Positions 50,075 to 61,239 of a DNA stretch of 64,000 nt are shown piece after piece. The stretch lies in the NCBI RefSeq assembly GCF_031679605.1, contig NZ_CP117522.1:2046001-2110000 (forward strand), in the 5' to 3' direction. This DNA comes from Streptomyces luomodiensis (lineage in GTDB: Bacteria > Actinomycetota > Actinomycetes > Streptomycetales > Streptomycetaceae). Every line of letters begins with the position of its first letter. The stretch's first letter is position 1. The notes under the pieces are model-generated. The model saw only the letters and a list, made by a program, of their open reading frames with translations. It was not told the origin of the DNA and made no database searches. Made by a program: the position numbers and the translations under genes.

Positions 50075-53000
50075 TTACGGAGTCGCAGCACCGCCAGTCA
50101 AAATGGTGAGAGCGATACCTGCAGCTGTTGCAGTCCCATAGGCAATACCTTTTTTGATGTTTTTCACCGCGCTCGGGCTGGGATCCCAGTCCCAGACTCT
50201 GGCCGGGACGGTTCTGGGATAGGGTTTCAACGAGGGATCCTTGGGGCCGGAACTCCTGCGTGTCCACCAGCTTATTGCCCCGTCGTGCTTACCCTTACCC
50301 ACGAGGTCGGCACGCTTCTTGTTCGTCGAAACAGTCACCAGGACTCGGTCTTTTTGCACAACATCAGGGGTCACAAGTTGAGGGATGTCGAAACCTGCCT
50401 TAACTTGTAAATGTTGCCCTCCTGGGCCGGTTTGGAGAATTCTCTCCATTTTAACATAGTGCGCCACCTCTGCTGCAGCCACCTTCTCATCCTTACCGCG
50501 TCGCCCGGACTTTACTTCCCATATGTACAGAACTCCGTCTTTGAGCATCACAATGTCGGCCGAGCCATCGGTTGCACCATTCTTCCCTGCCCCGAAAATC
50601 TCGTACTCAGCCTGCACCGTGGCCCCAGGGTTAGTTAGACGTAAATACTCGATAGCGACACGCTGAGCTTCATTGTGCCGCTTGTTGGCTTCAGAACTAT
50701 TTATCAGTTCACCTGTACTGCTCGACTGAGCAGTACCCGAGCCTGAACTGCGGCCGGTGCCGTTACTGCTGCCCCGAGGGTAGTGGTTCTCCGGTGGGGC
50801 GTTTTTGCCTGCGTCTCCGCCGTTGGTCGGCATGCAGTGTCCGTTGCCGGGGTCTACACACAGGCCGGTAGGGTCGGAGTCGGTGGCCGGGTTCTGGTTG
50901 GCGTAGCTGTAGCCGTTGAGGGATTGGGCCTGGTCGGGGGCAAGGACGGGGTCGACGCTGAGGAATTGGCCGAGGGTGGGGTCGTATTCGCGGGCGCCGA
51001 TGTGGGTGAGTCCGGTGGTGGTGTCGGAGGGTTTGCCGAGGAAGGATTTGTCGTCGGGCCAGGCTTGTGGTGTTTGGCCGCGTGGGGCGCCGAAGGGGGT
51101 GGTGTGGCGCTTGGTGATGGCGTAGGTGGTGGCGTCCAGGGCGATGCTGGAGGTGCCGTGGTGGTCGGCGGCCAGGAAGGACAGTTTGGTGCCGGTGGTC
51201 GCGGTGCTGGCGGTGCGGACGGCGATGGTCTGGCCGTTGGCCGTGTAGTAGCGGGTGCCGGACAGGGTCTTGGTGCCGCCCTTGACTGTGAGGCGTACTT
51301 CGGTGGCGCCGAGGTAGAGGACGGTGTCGCCGTCGGTGGTGGTGGCGCGGCGGATGAGGAGTTCGCCGTCGGCGTCGTAGAGGTAGCCGGTGGCGGTGGC
51401 GGGTTTGCTGCCGGCGGCGGGTTCGGTGGTGGTGGCGAGTTTGCCTTCGGGGTTCCAGGTCAGGGTCTGGGTGGCCTGGATGCCCGGGCGGCCGGTGGTG
51501 TTGCCGGTCTTGTCGTAGGTGTAGGTGCGGGGTGTGCCGCCGTTGATTTCGGTTTTGGTGAGGGGGTGGGGCTGGCCGGTCTGCGTGCCGTAGGTGTAGG
51601 TGGTTTTGGTGTCGCCGGCTGTGGTGTGTTCGGTCTGCTCGTCCCGCTGGCCTGCGGTGTTGTAGTGGTAGCTGGTCCAGTAGGGGGCGGCGCCGGCGAG
51701 GTTGGCGGTGGTGCGGCCGGTGGTGGCGCAGTTCGCGGTGGCCGGGGTCCAGGCCTCGGTCATGCGGCGGTAGCCGTCGTATGCGAAGCACTGATAGTCG
51801 GCCTTGCCGGTGCCGCCGAGTGTCGTACTGTCGAAGACGGAAGTGACGTTGCCCGCGTCGTCCTGGGTGAACTTCAGCTCCTGCGGCATGTAGCCGTGGA
51901 CGTCGTCGGTGACGTAGGAGCGGGTCAGGCGGCGGGTGCCGGGCTCGTAGTCGTAGTTGAGGTAGGCCTTCTTCGCCGAGCTGGTCCCGGACATGCCCAC
52001 GGTCAACTGACGCAGATCACCTTGCGGAGAGAAGGTGACGCCTTGGAGGTACCCGGTGGTGCCCAGGGAAGTGAGCTGCTGGCCGGTGGCGTTGTAGGTG
52101 TAGGAGACGGTCTCGGCGGCGAGTCCGCCTACAGCCGGTTCACGACTCTGGCTGATGGTGCCGTCGAGGCGGTAGCCGGTGGTGAAGGCCAGGGTCTTGG
52201 GCACTCCCGCCTTGACGAGCGGATCCTCGTCGGGGAGCGTGAGCTCGTTGCTCTTGACCTGGTAGAGGCTGTCGTACTCGGTCACTTTCCGCGTGTACGC
52301 CTTGCCCGCCAGGCCTCCGTCATAGCGGACAGCGGTGTCCTGCTGCCCCTTGGCCAGAGTGTCGAAGGCCCAGGCGGCGAGCTTGTTGGCATCCGTCTTG
52401 GTGCCACTCCACATGCCCGTCTTGCGGCCGAGTTCGTCATAGTCGTAGACGAGGGTCTGTTTCTCGGCGTTGGTGCTGCTGGTGACCTGGTCGAGGGCGT
52501 TGTAGCTGGTGGTGGTCTTGCCCTTGTCCGGGTCGTCTGCCTCGACCTGCCGTCCGGCCAGGTCATAGGAGTAGGACCAGGTGGCCTTGTCCGGACCGGT
52601 GATGGTCTTCTGCAGACCGCCGGGGGTGTAGGTGAAGCCGGTGGTGGCGAATTCGGAGCCGGTCGGCTTGGGGCCGGCGTATTCGCGGCGCTCGGTGGTC
52701 TGCCCGCGGACATCGGTGACCTCGGCGACACCCTGACCGCCGGCGGGGGCGCTGGTGGTGACGGTGTCGCCGGTGTAGGTGCTCTCGGTAGTCCAGCGGG
52801 TGACACCGTAGTTCTTGGTGACCGTCTTGGTGGCCCGCCCGGCGCCGTCATAGGTGGTGTCGGTCTGGACGGGGGCTTGGCTGCCCTCGGTTTGCACGGG
52901 TGTGCCCGAGGGGGACGCGGTCTCGTCCCAGATGTCTGCCTGAGAGCTGACCGCCAGTCCCCGGTCGTCATACAGGGTCAGGCCGATCAGCCGGCCTCCG

Positions 53001-56000
53001 ACGGGTGTGGGTGACTGGACCTGGCGGGTGCGCAGGAGCGAGTCGTAGATCTCGTAAGTGGTGTTGTACCCGGAGCCATCGCCCCTGAGTGCGCTGGTGG
53101 AGATCCAGGGCAGTGAGGTGTTGTTGAGGTGGTAGCCGTAGGTGTAGTTCGGTGTGGTCGGCCACAGGACCTTGGTGTGGTTCGGCAGCCAGACTTTGGT
53201 GACCCGACCGAGCGCGTCGTACTCGTTCTCGGTGATCTTGTTATTCGGATCGGTGACCTTGAGCGTGGCTCCGGTGGCGAAGTCGAGGGTTGTGGTGGTC
53301 TTGAAGCTCTTGGCGTCAGCCAGGGTGGTCGACGTCAAGGGGCCGGTGCCGGTCGGTGTGTAGGTGGTGGTGGCGGTGGTGTTGTCCTGCGCGTCCTTCA
53401 CCACGGTGGGCCGGCCCAGCGTGTCGTAGGCGGTGGTACTGGTCTGCTGCCACGCGGGGGCGTTGTCGGTCCCGTAACCCTTGGCCCGCCCGGTCCACTG
53501 GGCCTCGCCCTTGGTGGGCTTCTGTGATGCGCTCCAGGTGGTGGTGTCGTAGGCGGTGGCGGTGTCGGAGATGATGTCGCCCTGCCGGCTGGAGTCCGCG
53601 GGCAGGTCGAGGTCCGCGTCGGGTGTGTCGCAGGGCTGTGAGGTGGTGCGGGTGCGGGAGACCAGCGCGTTGATGCCCTTGTCGTCATTTCGCGCGTACC
53701 ACGTGCGGGTGCAGGTCTCGTCCTTGGGTTTGGCGTCGTCGCCGCGGTCCTCGACCGTCTGGGCCATGCCGTAGTCGTCGTACGTGGTGGCGGTGGTCCG
53801 CACACGGTCCACGGGGGTGAGGCCGCTGGTGATGCGGGTACGGGTGTGGGTGGCGGCGGTGCGGACGTAGTAGGCCTCGGTGTCGGCGTACGACTTGTGC
53901 TGGGTGGCGGTGCGCTTGGACCACGGGTCGTTGACCGTGCCCGTCACCTCGGTGTCCCCGTTGTAGGTGACGGTCTCGCGGGTGAACCCGGCGTACTGGT
54001 CCGAGTCGGTGATGGCCTCGCCCTTGATGCCGGTGACCTTGGCCTGCCTGCGCTTGTCCGGGTCGGGCGTCTTGCCGTCCGTGCCCAGTACGCGGTCGCC
54101 GTTCATCCCGCGCAGATAGACGGTGACGGTCTTCAGCTGCGTGTTGTCACGGTCCCCGGTGAGGTGGGTGACCTTCCCGAAGCCGCGCCAGGTGGACCAG
54201 GTGCGTTCCTTGGCCGGGGTCATCGGGTCGTCGTTGTAGTGCCATGCACCCCCGCCCTCATAGCTGTAGGTGTTCTGCACTGCCTCCGAGCCGCCGTACG
54301 GGTCGGTGGTGGACACTGCGGTGACCGGGTACTTCTGGAACCAGTCCAGGACCGGGTTCTTCTCCCCGTTCGGCGACCAGTACACCGGGTAGCAGCGGCG
54401 GGTGTTCTCGTCGGCCTTGGGCATCGTCTGCCCGGCCACGCAGTCGGCCTCCGCATAGCTGACGATGGTCTGGGCCCCGGCCTCGGAGGTGACCGTCTTC
54501 AGGCGCGGCTTGTCGAGGGAGAGGATGTCGTCGCTCGCCCCGTCGACGCGGTTGGGCAGGAAGACGTGGGTGAACTTCACCGGGTCGAGGGTCAGATCAC
54601 TGCCGTGTTTGCCGGTGTGTTTGATCTCGTCCAGCCACAGGGACTGGTCGCTGGTGTCGCCGGTGTCGCCCGGGTCGAGATAGAGCTGCTTCAGTGTCCA
54701 GGTGTCGACGGCGGCGTAGCCGGGGGTGGAGGCTGCGGCGTCCCACGCGTAGGTGGTAATGCCGGTCATCCGCTTGCGGGTGAAGAAGAAGGGGCTGACC
54801 GTACCCGTGCACTTGTCGTTGTCCTTGCACACCGCGTCGAAGGGAACATCCGGCCAGTTGTCGCGGGTGTCCTTGGTGAGCGAGTCGCAGCCGGTGCCGG
54901 AGGCCAGACAGCGCTCGGCGTATTCGAAGACGACCTTGTTGGAGGCGGCGGGGGTGGCGGAGAACAGGGCATCCTTGCGCTGGCCGTAGCGGATTTCCTT
55001 CAGGTAGCCGCCGCGGGTGTAGCCGGTGCCGGTGTTGTCGTCGCCGAGCTTGTCGTAGTTGTTCTCCTCGGCCTTGTACCAGTAGGTCATGGCGTTGCCA
55101 TGAGTGTCCTCGACCAGGTCGAGGTTCCACCGCCAGGCCTGCTTCTTGTCCCGGCCGGAGAAGCTGCTGCCGTCCGCGTAGCCGGGTTCCCCCTCGTCGT
55201 CTCCAAAGACCGGCACGGTCCACACCGATGCGGTGCGGTCGTCCGCGCCGGCCCCGTCGAGCTTGTTGAGGCCGAAGGTGTAGACGGTGCCGTCGCCGGT
55301 GGTGACGGTCCAGTACTCGCCGTTGTCGTCACCGTTCTCGGCGCCGGTGTGGTGCTCGACGGTGGAGGCGTCGTCGTTCTTCAGCCGCCACCGGCCACTG
55401 GTGTCGTCCTTGACCAGCTCGGTGGCCTTGCCGTTCAGGACGAGGGAGGCGTTGTCGTACTTCCAGCACAGATCGAACTTGTCGTCCTGCCCGTCGTCGT
55501 CACAGGAGCCGTACTTGCGCTCGATGAAGGACGAAGTGAGGTCAAAACCCTCACCGATCGCGGTCCCCTGGTTGTTCGTGGACGCGGTGCGCCCGTCCAC
55601 GCTGCCCGAGTCGTAGGAGATCGACAGGTCCGGGGTCGGCCCCGCCGCGGCGGGCGGGGTCCGCAAGGGGTACGACCAAGTGAAGCTGCCTGACGAGCCG
55701 CCGGCCTCCCAGGTCGATGAGGCCGCGAGCGGAGTGGCCTTGTAGTCGCCGGACCCCGACTTGGTCCCGGCTGCCAGGGCCAGCACCACTGACTGACCGG
55801 CAGGCGCGGAGGCGAAGGACAACGTGGTCTCGAGACGCCGGCCGGCCCGGTCATTGGTGAAAGGCACGGTCTCGCGGCTTCGGCAGTGCGCTTGTGCGGG
55901 GTCTTTCAGAGCGCAGTCCGGAAGCTTCACGATCTGGAGCCGCCCGGCCCAGTCACCTCCGTAAGCGGAAGCGAACGTCGAGTAGTCAACGCTGAGCCGG

Positions 56001-56533
56001 GCCCTGCCCCCGTCCCTGGGGCCCGTGGCGGTGAGCACGACGCCCTTGACACCGAGCTCGCTGGCCGCCTTCTGGTCGAGGACCTTGACGGTGACGGTGC
56101 GGGCGACGTGTCCCTTCTTCCCGTCCCTGCCGACCGTGGGAGGGGTCAACGTCAGCGGGAGGGCGCCTGGTTCTGCCTTGGCGGTTTCCTTGGCGCCGAG
56201 TGTGAGTGTTTCCTGGCCCTGCCGGGGCCAGGAAACCGACCCTTTCTGATCCGCCTTCGCCCGCCTGGCCGCGGTCAGATCGGCGGCTTCGGAGGCTTTG
56301 ACCACGCGGGCGTTCTTGTCATTCGCCCTCTTGGTCAGCGGAGAGACCGTTGAGGACCGGGGTGCCTTCAGCTTGGGCTTTCCGAGCGGGTCCGGCGCGT
56401 CAGCGAAAGCGACCGGAGACAGCAGCCCCGGCACCAGGGCGAACCCCGCTAAGACGGCGAACCGTCTCTCCCAGGATCGTCTCCTGCGTGCCGTGCCGCC
56501 TATCCGGGGCATGCCGGACCCGAACTGGTTCAT
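50075..56533 (-). CDS. RHS-repeat polymorphic toxin with C-terminal PD-(D/E)xK nuclease domain
   Basis: A 2152-residue secreted protein. A signal peptide (SWERRFAVLAGFALVPGLLS) leads into an N-terminal beta region and a long array of YD/RHS repeats that would form a shell. The RHS core ends in HIGAREYDPTLGQFLSVDPV and GYSYANQNPATDSDPTGL. The variable tip of about 210 residues contains GSADIVMLKDGVLYIWEVKS, a typical Asp...Glu-x-Lys restriction-nuclease signature, and ends in a hydrophobic helix TAAGIALTILTGGAATP. The tip's DNA is less GC-rich than the shell's, a sign of tip exchange. ATG 56533 has GAGGAG. Likely role: contact-type competition with related bacteria. Confidence 0.9.
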   Translation of the reverse strand: MNQFGSGMPRIGGTARRRRSWERRFAVLAGFALVPGLLSPVAFADAPDPLGKPKLKAPRSSTVSPLTKRANDKNARVVKASEAADLTAARRAKADQKGSVSWPRQGQETLTLGAKETAKAEPGALPLTLTPPTVGRDGKKGHVARTVTVKVLDQKAASELGVKGVVLTATGPRDGGRARLSVDYSTFASAYGGDWAGRLQIVKLPDCALKDPAQAHCRSRETVPFTNDRAGRRLETTLSFASAPAGQSVVLALAAGTKSGSGDYKATPLAASSTWEAGGSSGSFTWSYPLRTPPAAAGPTPDLSISYDSGSVDGRTASTNNQGTAIGEGFDLTSSFIERKYGSCDDDGQDDKFDLCWKYDNASLVLNGKATELVKDDTSGRWRLKNDDASTVEHHTGAENGDDNGEYWTVTTGDGTVYTFGLNKLDGAGADDRTASVWTVPVFGDDEGEPGYADGSSFSGRDKKQAWRWNLDLVEDTHGNAMTYWYKAEENNYDKLGDDNTGTGYTRGGYLKEIRYGQRKDALFSATPAASNKVVFEYAERCLASGTGCDSLTKDTRDNWPDVPFDAVCKDNDKCTGTVSPFFFTRKRMTGITTYAWDAAASTPGYAAVDTWTLKQLYLDPGDTGDTSDQSLWLDEIKHTGKHGSDLTLDPVKFTHVFLPNRVDGASDDILSLDKPRLKTVTSEAGAQTIVSYAEADCVAGQTMPKADENTRRCYPVYWSPNGEKNPVLDWFQKYPVTAVSTTDPYGGSEAVQNTYSYEGGGAWHYNDDPMTPAKERTWSTWRGFGKVTHLTGDRDNTQLKTVTVYLRGMNGDRVLGTDGKTPDPDKRRQAKVTGIKGEAITDSDQYAGFTRETVTYNGDTEVTGTVNDPWSKRTATQHKSYADTEAYYVRTAATHTRTRITSGLTPVDRVRTTATTYDDYGMAQTVEDRGDDAKPKDETCTRTWYARNDDKGINALVSRTRTTSQPCDTPDADLDLPADSSRQGDIISDTATAYDTTTWSASQKPTKGEAQWTGRAKGYGTDNAPAWQQTSTTAYDTLGRPTVVKDAQDNTTATTTYTPTGTGPLTSTTLADAKSFKTTTTLDFATGATLKVTDPNNKITENEYDALGRVTKVWLPNHTKVLWPTTPNYTYGYHLNNTSLPWISTSALRGDGSGYNTTYEIYDSLLRTRQVQSPTPVGGRLIGLTLYDDRGLAVSSQADIWDETASPSGTPVQTEGSQAPVQTDTTYDGAGRATKTVTKNYGVTRWTTESTYTGDTVTTSAPAGGQGVAEVTDVRGQTTERREYAGPKPTGSEFATTGFTYTPGGLQKTITGPDKATWSYSYDLAGRQVEADDPDKGKTTTSYNALDQVTSSTNAEKQTLVYDYDELGRKTGMWSGTKTDANKLAAWAFDTLAKGQQDTAVRYDGGLAGKAYTRKVTEYDSLYQVKSNELTLPDEDPLVKAGVPKTLAFTTGYRLDGTISQSREPAVGGLAAETVSYTYNATGQQLTSLGTTGYLQGVTFSPQGDLRQLTVGMSGTSSAKKAYLNYDYEPGTRRLTRSYVTDDVHGYMPQELKFTQDDAGNVTSVFDSTTLGGTGKADYQCFAYDGYRRMTEAWTPATANCATTGRTTANLAGAAPYWTSYHYNTAGQRDEQTEHTTAGDTKTTYTYGTQTGQPHPLTKTEINGGTPRTYTYDKTGNTTGRPGIQATQTLTWNPEGKLATTTEPAAGSKPATATGYLYDADGELLIRRATTTDGDTVLYLGATEVRLTVKGGTKTLSGTRYYTANGQTIAVRTASTATTGTKLSFLAADHHGTSSIALDATTYAITKRHTTPFGAPRGQTPQAWPDDKSFLGKPSDTTTGLTHIGAREYDPTLGQFLSVDPVLAPDQAQSLNGYSYANQNPATDSDPTGLCVDPGNGHCMPTNGGDAGKNAPPENHYPRGSSNGTGRSSGSGTAQSSSTGELINSSEANKRHNEAQRVAIEYLRLTNPGATVQAEYEIFGAGKNGATDGSADIVMLKDGVLYIWEVKSGRRGKDEKVAAAEVAHYVKMERILQTGPGGQHLQVKAGFDIPQLVTPDVVQKDRVLVTVSTNKKRADLVGKGKHDGAISWWTRRSSGPKDPSLKPYPRTVPARVWDWDPSPSAVKNIKKGIAYGTATAAGIALTILTGGAATP

Positions 56534-56617
56534 GGCAAGTCTCCTCGTATGCGGGCGTCGCCGCGCCCGCACACCGCTAAAGGTTTACGAACAGGTGGAG
56601 TAAGAAGGCCGAGGCGG

Positions 56618-59600
56618 CTATGTCGAAGGTTGCGCGATCTGCGAAGCCACTTGTTCGGGCGTCATCGCGCCGGTCCACACACGTACCTTTGCCAGATCGC
56701 CCGGAAGGTAGTGGCCCGTGCTGCCCTCGGCCGAGCCCCTGCCCGCGGATAGAGCTCCACCGCCCTGCTGAGGCACCTCAAGGCCGACGTCTGATGGGCT
56801 TTGCTGAGCGAACTGACCGATGAACAACTGCGTTACGCCGAATCGCTGATCGCCGTCACCATCGGTGAACGGGAGCCCCGCGTCGAAGACCCCGGTCACA
56901 TCGACCCAGGTGTCCCATTCCTTCTCGCCCACGGTCTCCTGGGCGGCGGCCAGAGCGGTGTCGGTCACTTTCCCGCTGCTGTCGACTGCTGTCCGGCCGA
57001 ACTTCCACTGGTAGGTGTCCTCCGCGGGCTTCTCCACCCACAACGCCCACGACGACTCCTTGCCGACCGGTGTGGCCTGCGCGGCAACCAGTCCTCGGTA
57101 GCCGACCGGCTTGACCGCGAGCAGCGCCTTGTTCAGTCGCACCCGCGCCGACACCGTGAACGAGCCGGTCTCATCAACCACGGGACCCGTCGTCGAGGCG
57201 TAACCGGAGCTGCCGTTGAGTACCAGCGCGGTGGCGTCCTCGCCGGTGAGTGCAGCGCCTGATCCCGACAGTGTCATGGGGCCGTGCCGGTAGGGGAATG
57301 TGGTGCTGGCCGGGTCATCCGGATCCTCCGGGCTCTCCACCACTTGACTGCCCTGGGAGATGGTGGCGTCCCAGTGCGCCACCAGTTCGTTCGTCGGCGC
57401 TCCGTCCTTGTCCAGCCGGTCTTCTTCCCGGATCTGCTCAGGGGTGCGGGCGTCCTGCCAGAGGGCGATCTCATCGACACGGCCCAGGAAGTACTCGCCG
57501 TACGCTCCTGCCACCTTGGATCGGCCGATCATCAGGTTGCGGTCGGCCGTCCACGGCTCGTACGTGGGCGCCACGTCGGCCAGGACGATCGGGTCGCCCT
57601 GGGGACGTCCGTTGATGAACAACTGGATCGTGTCGTTGCTCTTGTCGGCGTCGTTCTGTGTGTCGAAGACGCCGGTCAGGTGTGTCCACACCCGCAAGGG
57701 AGGACTTTCCGCATCCGCCATCGAGCGGATGTACACCGGATCGTTCTTGTCCCGGTCAGTACGGTTGAAGACCCACTTCTTGTATGCGGACGAGTAGTAC
57801 AGGGTGAACGCCGAGCCGTACTCCCCCGGTGCCGACAGCACCACGTGATTCGTCGACGCGTCGGTGAGATACGCCCAGGCGGAGACGGTGAACGAATCCT
57901 GCGTGTTCACGGCCGCACCATCCGTCGAGGCATAGCCCACCTGCCGGGATGGATCGCTCAGGTTGTCGTTCAGACGCAGCGAATAGTCGCCGGCACCTCG
58001 CCTGGCGAGGGTCGACCAGCCAGTGCCGGCCTCGTCCCGCAGTACGAGGTCGTGGCGGGAGCCCACCTCGCCGGTGTCCTTCGCCACCGTCAGCCCCGAG
58101 CCGGGGCCGCCGTCGTCGAAGCGCCACCGCCCGGTCGGCCCGGGAGCAGCCCCCACCTTGAAAGCCAGTTCGGCAGGGGGTCCCCAGCGCACCCGCCCTT
58201 CCTTGTCCAGCTTCAGATCACTGGCCTCCACCGACAGCGTCTGCGTGCCAGGCAAACCAGGCTTGACGTCCTTGACTTGCACCGAAGCATTCGTGGTCGG
58301 GGCAGTCACCCGCTTGGTCGCATCGGCATCCGAGGTCAGCAGCCGCCACCGGTAGGCCTTCACGTCCTTGTCGGCAGCGTTCGGTTTGAAGGTGAAGGTC
58401 CCCGGCTTGCCTGGGCCACCGTGTGCTGCGCAGTCGTTGGCCGTGCACTCGGTGTACGGGGCGCCGGGAACGATGACCGGCACCTTGGGCGCGGTGGAGT
58501 CGATCCGCAGATAACACCATGACGAGTAGGGCGAGAACAGATCGCCCGATTTGCCGTTGTACGCCCAGTGCGACTGGGTCCGTGCCCGGAACCGGTACAG
58601 CCCGCCATCGGCCCGCTTGTCCGTCGTCGTCTTCTCCAGCGTGCCGTCTGGGTCCCAGCCACTGTCCGGCTTGTAATCGCTCCACACCTGCGACCATGTT
58701 CCCGAGTTCGTGTCAGTGCTGCTTCGCTGCATCACGAACTCGGCTTGCAGGGATCCTTCTTCATCGCCCTCATGGGCTTCGACCTTCGTCTGCACACGCG
58801 CCTGGACCGTTGGCGTGTCCACCGTCACCGTCAGCGGATCCGATGAGGAACGGCACTGCGCTTTGGTGCCCGTGCCCGGGATGGCCCCGACCGACGTCGG
58901 CACGCCGGGCTTGTGCGCGTACCACACCTTCAGTTCCGCGTTGGAGTCGAACCGCTTCCAGGCCCGCGGCTCGGCCTCGTCCTTGGCCCGCAGCATCAGC
59001 GTCAGCCGGGATATCTTGCCGTCCGCCAATGACCGCACCGTGGAGGTGAGGTTCTCATCCGGCTCGTCCGGGTTGTCGTTGAACTCGATCCACTTGTTCG
59101 GCTGCTCCGGGCTGCACAGATCCCCCCGGCCGGCCGATACATAGCGGTCGCCCATCTGATCCAATTGCTTCGGACCCGGCCAGCGCGTCCCCTCGGAAAT
59201 GTTGTCGGTCCGCTCGAGGTCCACCCAGTACGGGTTGCAGTTGAACGACCACGTCTCATAGGCCCGGAACGTCGCGTCCAGGACATGCTTACCCGCCAGC
59301 TTCGACGCGCCGAACTCGAAGTACATCCGGTCCCGGTAGCCCGATCCGCAGTAGTAGCCATCGGCGCTGCCGCACAAGCCGACACCCTTCGGCTCGTCGA
59401 ACTTCCAGAACCTGTCCCCGTCGGACGACAGCTTCGTCCACTCCGACGCCCCCAGACCCACGGACGGGTCGATGAACACTGGGTACGCGGTCTTCTCCCC
59501 GCGCAGCAACTCCAGGTCCGGCTCCACCGAAACACTGCCGTTCCCGACGGTCACCGGCAATTCAGCGGTCGCATCACCCTCGCCCGGCTGAGCCAATTGG

Positions 59601-59915
59601 TCTTTGGTGTCGCTCAAGCTCCGCTGCTTACCGAACGGTACCGTCCGGAACTGGCTGCGCGAGCCCGTGGCGTCTTCACCTGCGGAATCCCACATCCGCC
59701 CTGCTGGTCCACGGAACACGGCGTTGCCATCCGCGTCAACCGCCCGCACCCCACCGCTGGCACCCGGCACCACGCTCAGGCCGTCCCCAGTGGCGGTGAG
59801 CTTGATCTTCTCCAGCTCCGGGTTGGCCGCCGCCTCAGCCGTCTTGACCACCAGCACCTCGCGGTAGCCCTCGGCCGTCGCCGTGAGCTGCAGATCCACC
59901 CCCACCGCCCGAACC
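56618..59915 (-). pseudogene. LamG-domain protein, 5' end lost
   Basis: About 1100 codons remain of a large secreted protein that commonly precedes RHS genes in Streptomyces. The recognisable part begins VGVDLQLTATAEG and LVVKTAEAAANPELEKIKL, then a DNRLRE-like adhesive region, Ig-like segments and at least two LamG jellyroll domains (WRFDDGGPGSGLTVAKDT; SFTVSAWAYLTD). The first 150 or so residues, including the signal peptide, are missing: at about 59910 the frame runs into integrase 2. Without a secretion signal it is unlikely to work. It is 84 bases upstream of the RHS gene. Confidence 0.85.
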
Positions 59916-61142
59916 GCGCTGCGGCGCATGCTCGAAGGTGAGGCCGGCGGGTTCACCGCCGATCCCAACCAGACCGTCGCCGACTACCTCATCACCTGAC
60001 TCGAAGGGAAATCGTACGTACTCAAGCCGACAACCGTGGCCCGCTACCGGGATTACGTCACCCACGACCTCATCCCCACGCTGGGCACATTGACGCTGGA
60101 CGAGCTCGGTCACCGCCACATCGCGGGATTCGCGCACTCTCAACTCGACGCCGGCCGCGGCCGGGTCACCGTGTACCGGTGCCCGGCCACGCTCTCCAGC
60201 GCCCTGGGCGACGCGGTGCGCCAGCATCGCCTCGCCCACAATCCCGCACGCCCCGCCGTCATTCCCCGCCCCGCTGCACCCGAACGCCATGTGTGGACAC
60301 CCCAGGAGACGGTCCGGTTCCTGGACTACTGCCACGACGCCGACCCTCTCATCGCCAATCTGTGCGAGCTCCTCATCGGCACCGGCATGCGCATGGGCGA
60401 GGCCCTCGGCCTGCACTGGGCCGACGTCCACACCGACGAACAGGTGCTCTACGTCCGCTACACCCTCTCCGCCATCAACAACTCCCGCCTGGTCATCACC
60501 CCACCCGAAACCCGCGCCAGCAAGAACTGGGTCAAAGCTCTCGAACAGCGCGCCACAGCCACCCGCACCCATATCAATGACCCATCAGATCTGTTCACCG
60601 ATCTCGTCTTCTGCCGACCCGACGGACAACCGCTCCGGCCCCATACCGTCCTGGACCGATTCCGCAAACGCACCAGAGAAGCCAACATGCCCCGCATCAC
60701 CCTGCACGATCTGCGTCACCTCGCCGCCACGCTCACCCTCACCGCAGGCGTCCCCCTCGCCATCGTCTCCAAGACTCTGCGCCACTCCACCCTCTCCACC
60801 ACCGCCAACATCTACAGCCACCTCACCCAGCAAGCCGCACACGACGCCGTCAACGCCATCGACACCACCCTCACCCAAGCCGACGCCCGCAGCAGCCGCC
60901 ATCCACACTGGCCCGCCTGGCTGCGACCACACCGCGACCACACCAACCAGCACCACAGCCCGCTCAGAGCGCTCTACTCCCCCGCCCTGGCACCCACTTC
61001 ACCCCTCCGCGTCCCAGCCCCAGGGAACGCATGCGACCACCATGCGACCACCACGCCGAAACACACGGAAAGAGGCCGCCTCCGCTACCCGCGGAAACGG
61101 CCTCCGACCTGCGATGATGCTGGTCGGGACCACAGGATTTGA
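59909..61142 (+). pseudogene. Tyrosine integrase 2, 5' truncated and with nonsense codon
   Basis: Homology begins abruptly with ALRRMLEGEAGGFTADPNQT and VADYLIT, where a TGA at about 59998 replaces a probable Trp. The frame then continues LEGKSYVLKPTTVARYRDYV to a complete catalytic domain: GTGMRMGEALGL (Arg), HDLRHLAATL, LRHSTLSTTANIYSHL (His and Tyr). An open frame from GTG 60036 to 61142 would give 368 residues lacking most of the arm-binding domain. The N-terminal part is cut at the LamG junction. It ends in att relic 4. Confidence 0.88.
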
Positions 61143-61164
61143 ACCTGCGACCCCTTGACCCCCA
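61072..61164 (-). other. att relic 4 (tRNA-Pro(GGG) 3' half with terminator)
   Basis: Bases 61121-61164 on the minus strand are the best preserved tRNA-Pro 3' half: anticodon loop TGGGGGTCAAG, GGGTCGCAGGTTCAAATCC T-arm and acceptor GGTCCCGACCA. The tRNA terminator hairpin GAGGCCG...CGGCCTC lies at 61072-61104. The 5' half of the tRNA is absent, so it is an attachment site and not a working tRNA. Confidence 0.88.
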
Positions 61165-61239
61165 CCGGGCGTCAGCCGACTACGCTGAAGTCCTGACCGA
61201 AGAGGGCGCGGTGGTATGCGACTTCCGGTTTGCGCACTC

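Noticed and set aside
50783..53014. Plus-strand frame of 743 codons opposite the RHS gene
   Set aside because: Gly/Val-rich antisense of the repeated RHS coding sequence, with no start signal or domain.
61121..61164. A functional tRNA-Pro gene
   Set aside because: Only the 3' half from the anticodon loop is present; the D-arm and 5' acceptor strand are absent, so it is an attachment relic.
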